DNA of 45,156 nt from Pirellulaceae bacterium (lineage in GTDB: Bacteria; Planctomycetota; Planctomycetia; Pirellulales; Pirellulaceae). The notes under the pieces were generated by a model. That model made no database searches. It was not told the origin of the DNA and saw nothing but the letters and a program-made list of their open reading frames with translations. Below, one piece after another: positions 42,848 to 45,156 of the stretch. Location: positions 1-45,156 of the forward strand of contig JADHUC010000051.1 in the NCBI GenBank assembly GCA_016784735.1, read 5' to 3'. Each line of letters starts with the position of its first letter. Position 1 is the first letter of the stretch. Both the position numbers and the translations under genes were made by a program.

Positions 42848-44368
42848 CTAGCGTCGATCTAGCACCACCTCGCCATCAATCAAGACCACCTGCGGCATCG
42901 AGGTGGCCGCGAAGGGCGTTCCGCTCCACAAAACCAAATCCGCTCGCTTGCCGCGGTCCAGTGTTCCCAAGTCTTTGTCGAGCCCCAACATCCGCGCCGG
43001 CGTCTGGGTTACCGACCGAAGCGCGTCGTCGAAGCTGACACCAAATCGCTGGGCGAACATCGCCTGCCGCGCCAAGCCGTCTTCCTCGCGGAGATCCTGG
43101 GCACTTAACGCCGTGGGAATCTTCGCCTCCAACAGTGCACGGAACGTGTAGTATCGGGACTGGTTCCCCTCGCCGCTTCGGACGCGAATCCCACTGGGCC
43201 GTTCATAGATTGGGCCGAAGATCACCGGGACCGACGCGGCCTTCAATTCGTCGATCGTGCGATAAGCTTCGGTCGCTTCCTCCAATGTGAACTTCAAATC
43301 GAACTCTTCGGCAAGCCGAAGAGCTGCGAGGATGTCCTGTTGAATCCGGGCCTGAATCCGCAGCGGCACCTTGCCTTCCCGTATATCAAGCACCACGTCC
43401 AGGGCCTCAGGCTCTGCCGTGTCCGCGCCATAGACATCAAGTCCGTCACGGCGGCGGACCGCGTCATAGAACGCCTTGCGGAATACCCACACGAGCCCCA
43501 TTCGCGAGTTGGGCCTACGGACGTACATGCTGGTCGAGTACCGCGACGGCGAGCGATTATACGTGCCCAGCGAACTTGGCTCCGAGCCGATGGTGGCCTT
43601 CACCGCCGCGGCCGGTACCAGGATTCGACCGGCCCGAGGTCCGGCGGTGTGGACGATCGTACCTCGGGCACCGATCACCGCCGACGCATCCGGCGAGGCG
43701 TACACGGTGGTCACACCGCCTCGAACCAAGCGGTCAAAATCGCGACTTCCCAAGTCCAACGCATCAACGACGTGGATGTGTGGCACAACCTCCGAACTCT
43801 GCTCGTTGATCACCGTCGTCGATCGAACACCCGAGACCAGCGGCGGCAGATCCTCGTCCGGTTCAACGTGCATGGGCCCAGTAGGTCCCGTCTGCCGGAC
43901 GGGACCTGAGGCGGCATCAACATTGGCGCCGGCGTCTAAGTTACCGGCATCAACATCACAGCCTTCTACATCAGCAGTGTCCGTCCCATCTTCAGGTCCC
44001 GTCCGGCAGACGGGACCTACCGAGCGACTCGGAGCGATCATGTCGGCCGATTCGATCCGGGCGTTGGCGTCGATCAATCCCGGTGTGATACAGCCGGCCT
44101 CGACTTCGATCACCGTCGCGTCTTTGGGAATACCGACTTTCGGACCGACGGCCCTGATTCGGCCGTCTTGGATCAGGACGATACCGTTTTCCACGATCCG
44201 GCCGTCACCGACGTATACTCTGTCGGCCTTGACGACCACGGGTGGCGAAGCCGAACAGGCATTGACGCCGCCTATCAACACGGCCGCGATCGAGACAATC
44301 AGAACGACCAGCGGCAACAGAGCCCTGACGCGGCGACCGCAGGCGTGTGCATTGACGCACCACATCAT
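42848..44368 (-). CDS. amidohydrolase-like exported protein 6, HxH lost, repeat-derived insert
   Basis: A 506-residue protein with an N-terminal membrane or signal helix (LLPLVVLIVSIAAVLIGGV). The sandwich ends CITPGLIDANARIESADM, so the usual DxHxH has become DANAR. Residues about 114-165 are an insert of unusual composition that contains VGPVCRTGP (117-125) and SGPVRQTGP (154-162), exactly where an inverted pair of the GTAGGTCCCG palindrome lies in the DNA. The barrel then resumes (VVPHIHVVDALDL, RGGVTTVYASPDAS) and ends with MLGLDKDLGTLDRGKRADLV and LWSGTPF. AAGGAG seven bases upstream supports ATG 44368, which overlaps the previous stop by four bases. Confidence 0.85.
   Translation of the reverse strand: MMWCVNAHACGRRVRALLPLVVLIVSIAAVLIGGVNACSASPPVVVKADRVYVGDGRIVENGIVLIQDGRIRAVGPKVGIPKDATVIEVEAGCITPGLIDANARIESADMIAPSRSVGPVCRTGPEDGTDTADVEGCDVDAGNLDAGANVDAASGPVRQTGPTGPMHVEPDEDLPPLVSGVRSTTVINEQSSEVVPHIHVVDALDLGSRDFDRLVRGGVTTVYASPDASAVIGARGTIVHTAGPRAGRILVPAAAVKATIGSEPSSLGTYNRSPSRYSTSMYVRRPNSRMGLVWVFRKAFYDAVRRRDGLDVYGADTAEPEALDVVLDIREGKVPLRIQARIQQDILAALRLAEEFDLKFTLEEATEAYRTIDELKAASVPVIFGPIYERPSGIRVRSGEGNQSRYYTFRALLEAKIPTALSAQDLREEDGLARQAMFAQRFGVSFDDALRSVTQTPARMLGLDKDLGTLDRGKRADLVLWSGTPFAATSMPQVVLIDGEVVLDRR
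43881..44020. repeat. inverted pair of GTAGGTCCCG-family hairpins inside a coding sequence
   Basis: Exact 29-bp inverted repeats at 43881-43909 and 43992-44020 flank 82 bases. Each arm holds GGTCCCGTC-TGCCG-GACGGGACC. The pair lies wholly within the amidohydrolase 6 gene and is translated without a stop. The matching elements elsewhere in the window are intergenic. Confidence 0.95.
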
Positions 44369-45156
44369 CGTTTTGCTCCTTCCCTGGGCGACTCCTGATT
44401 CTTTGCGGCGTAAACGCGGACGCCTTTGACATAGACTTCCAGCACCACTGCGTCCAAACGCAGCGGATCGTTGGAAAAGACCACCAGGTCGCCATCTCTG
44501 CCAGGAACAATCGAACCGACCCTGTCGGCCACGCCCGCGGTCTGGGCCGGGGCTATGGTAATCGCTCTCCGGGCCGCGGCAGCGTCCATTCCATGACGCA
44601 CGGCCAAGGCCGCTGTGATTCGCAGCGAGTCCGGCGACGCCTGAGGAAAACCGCCCGCAAACGCCACTTCGACACCCGCCTCTGATAATGCCGCCGGGCC
44701 AAGCAAGGATCGACGACTCGACGTAAATCCGTACGGCCCGGCAACGACCGGCCGCTTCAGATCCTTCAGGTCGGCGGCGACGTCGATGGCGTCCCGCGTG
44801 TGCACAATGCCGAATCGACCGGCTGCGTCACCCAATGCGCCACGCACGGCGTACAAATCGTTGGCGGAATCACACACGAACAAGGCATCCAATCGTCCGG
44901 CAACCGCGGCACACGTCCGAGGATGACCGTTTCCCTGCCTAGCTTCTTCCACAAGGCTCCGCAATTCGTTGAGTGCTCCGGCCTGGGACGTAGGCGCGCG
45001 ATCCTGTCGCCACACGCCATCGCCGAAGGCGAGAACCAGCGGTCCGTCGTCGCGAAGCACGTCCAGTTGTCCGCCGTCATCGACAAACGTGCGGAAAGTC
45101 ACAGCGACGCCGTTTACCAAGTTGCGTGGGGCCGGTGTGACCATGGCGGCGGTGAT
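44365..45156 (-). CDS. amidohydrolase-like protein 7, truncated by the window edge
   Basis: The frame is open to the last base of the window, so the N-terminus is missing and the methionine at 45144 is probably internal: the text just inside the edge (ITAAMVTPAPRNLVNGVAV) resembles the AGVTTV.V.PG..NLVSG segment in mid-protein of these paralogues. The visible 264 residues include the C-terminal signature AARRAITIAPAQTAGVADRV then GSIVPGRDGDLVVFSNDPL. Whether the HxH pair exists cannot be seen. It contains no clear metal ligands in the visible barrel (VVAGPYGFTSSRRSLLGPAA). Its stop overlaps the start of amidohydrolase 6, so it is upstream in the same operon. Confidence 0.8.
   Translation of the reverse strand: MTAAMVTPAPRNLVNGVAVTFRTFVDDGGQLDVLRDDGPLVLAFGDGVWRQDRAPTSQAGALNELRSLVEEARQGNGHPRTCAAVAGRLDALFVCDSANDLYAVRGALGDAAGRFGIVHTRDAIDVAADLKDLKRPVVAGPYGFTSSRRSLLGPAALSEAGVEVAFAGGFPQASPDSLRITAALAVRHGMDAAAARRAITIAPAQTAGVADRVGSIVPGRDGDLVVFSNDPLRLDAVVLEVYVKGVRVYAAKNQESPREGAKR

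Overview
The window looks like a chromosomal segment of a planctomycete, probably near the Pirellulales. This is inferred from protein style rather than from a marker tree. The clues are many exported proteins with short signal peptides, a neutral-ceramidase-type enzyme, a WD40 propeller, an FSL-type short membrane protein, long runs of paralogous amidohydrolase-like proteins, K/E-rich linkers and many palindromic intergenic elements. The DNA is moderately GC-rich. No rRNA, tRNA, CRISPR array, transposase or phage gene was seen.

Layout. 1-144 is a 7-bp tandem repeat that runs up to panB. panB and metF (145-1887) are one-carbon/pantothenate genes. A remnant of a terpenoid-cyclase-like repeat protein follows (1861-2226). 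2285-6555 encodes three exported proteins (ceramidase-like, beta-helix, WD40) in one direction. 6573-7085 is a small membrane protein on the minus strand. 7355-13948 is a complete hdrCBA-mvhDGA operon, a heterodisulfide-reductase-like complex joined to a [NiFe] hydrogenase. 14224-19265 on the minus strand holds rpsB, tsf, pyrH and frr, followed by a glycerophosphodiesterase and a Dabb-domain protein. 19526-26349 on the plus strand holds a PIG-L deacetylase, an internally duplicated membrane protein, an exported unknown, asnS and an NfeD-family protein. rpsD and the pyruvate dehydrogenase genes lpdA, aceE and aceF fill 26658-33223. A TVP38-type membrane protein follows. From 34250 to the window edge the minus strand carries seven consecutive amidohydrolase-like genes, the last one cut by the edge.

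How the parts work together. The hdr-mvh operon should encode a soluble complex that takes electrons from H2 and, by analogy with methanogens, splits them between ferredoxin and a disulfide-like acceptor; the acceptor here is unknown. PDH E1, E2 and E3 are contiguous and supply acetyl-CoA. The rpsB-tsf-pyrH-frr block is the usual bacterial translation/UMP-kinase block. The amidohydrolase array is the most unusual region: of seven modules whose metal site can be read, five have lost the first HxH motif although their C-terminal signature is kept.

A second theme is a set of palindromic repeat families shared by distant parts of the window. One family shows compensatory base changes in its stem. 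One copy pair lies inside a coding sequence, one element sits between hdrB and hdrA, and one supplies the C-terminus and stop codon of a putative 55-residue protein.
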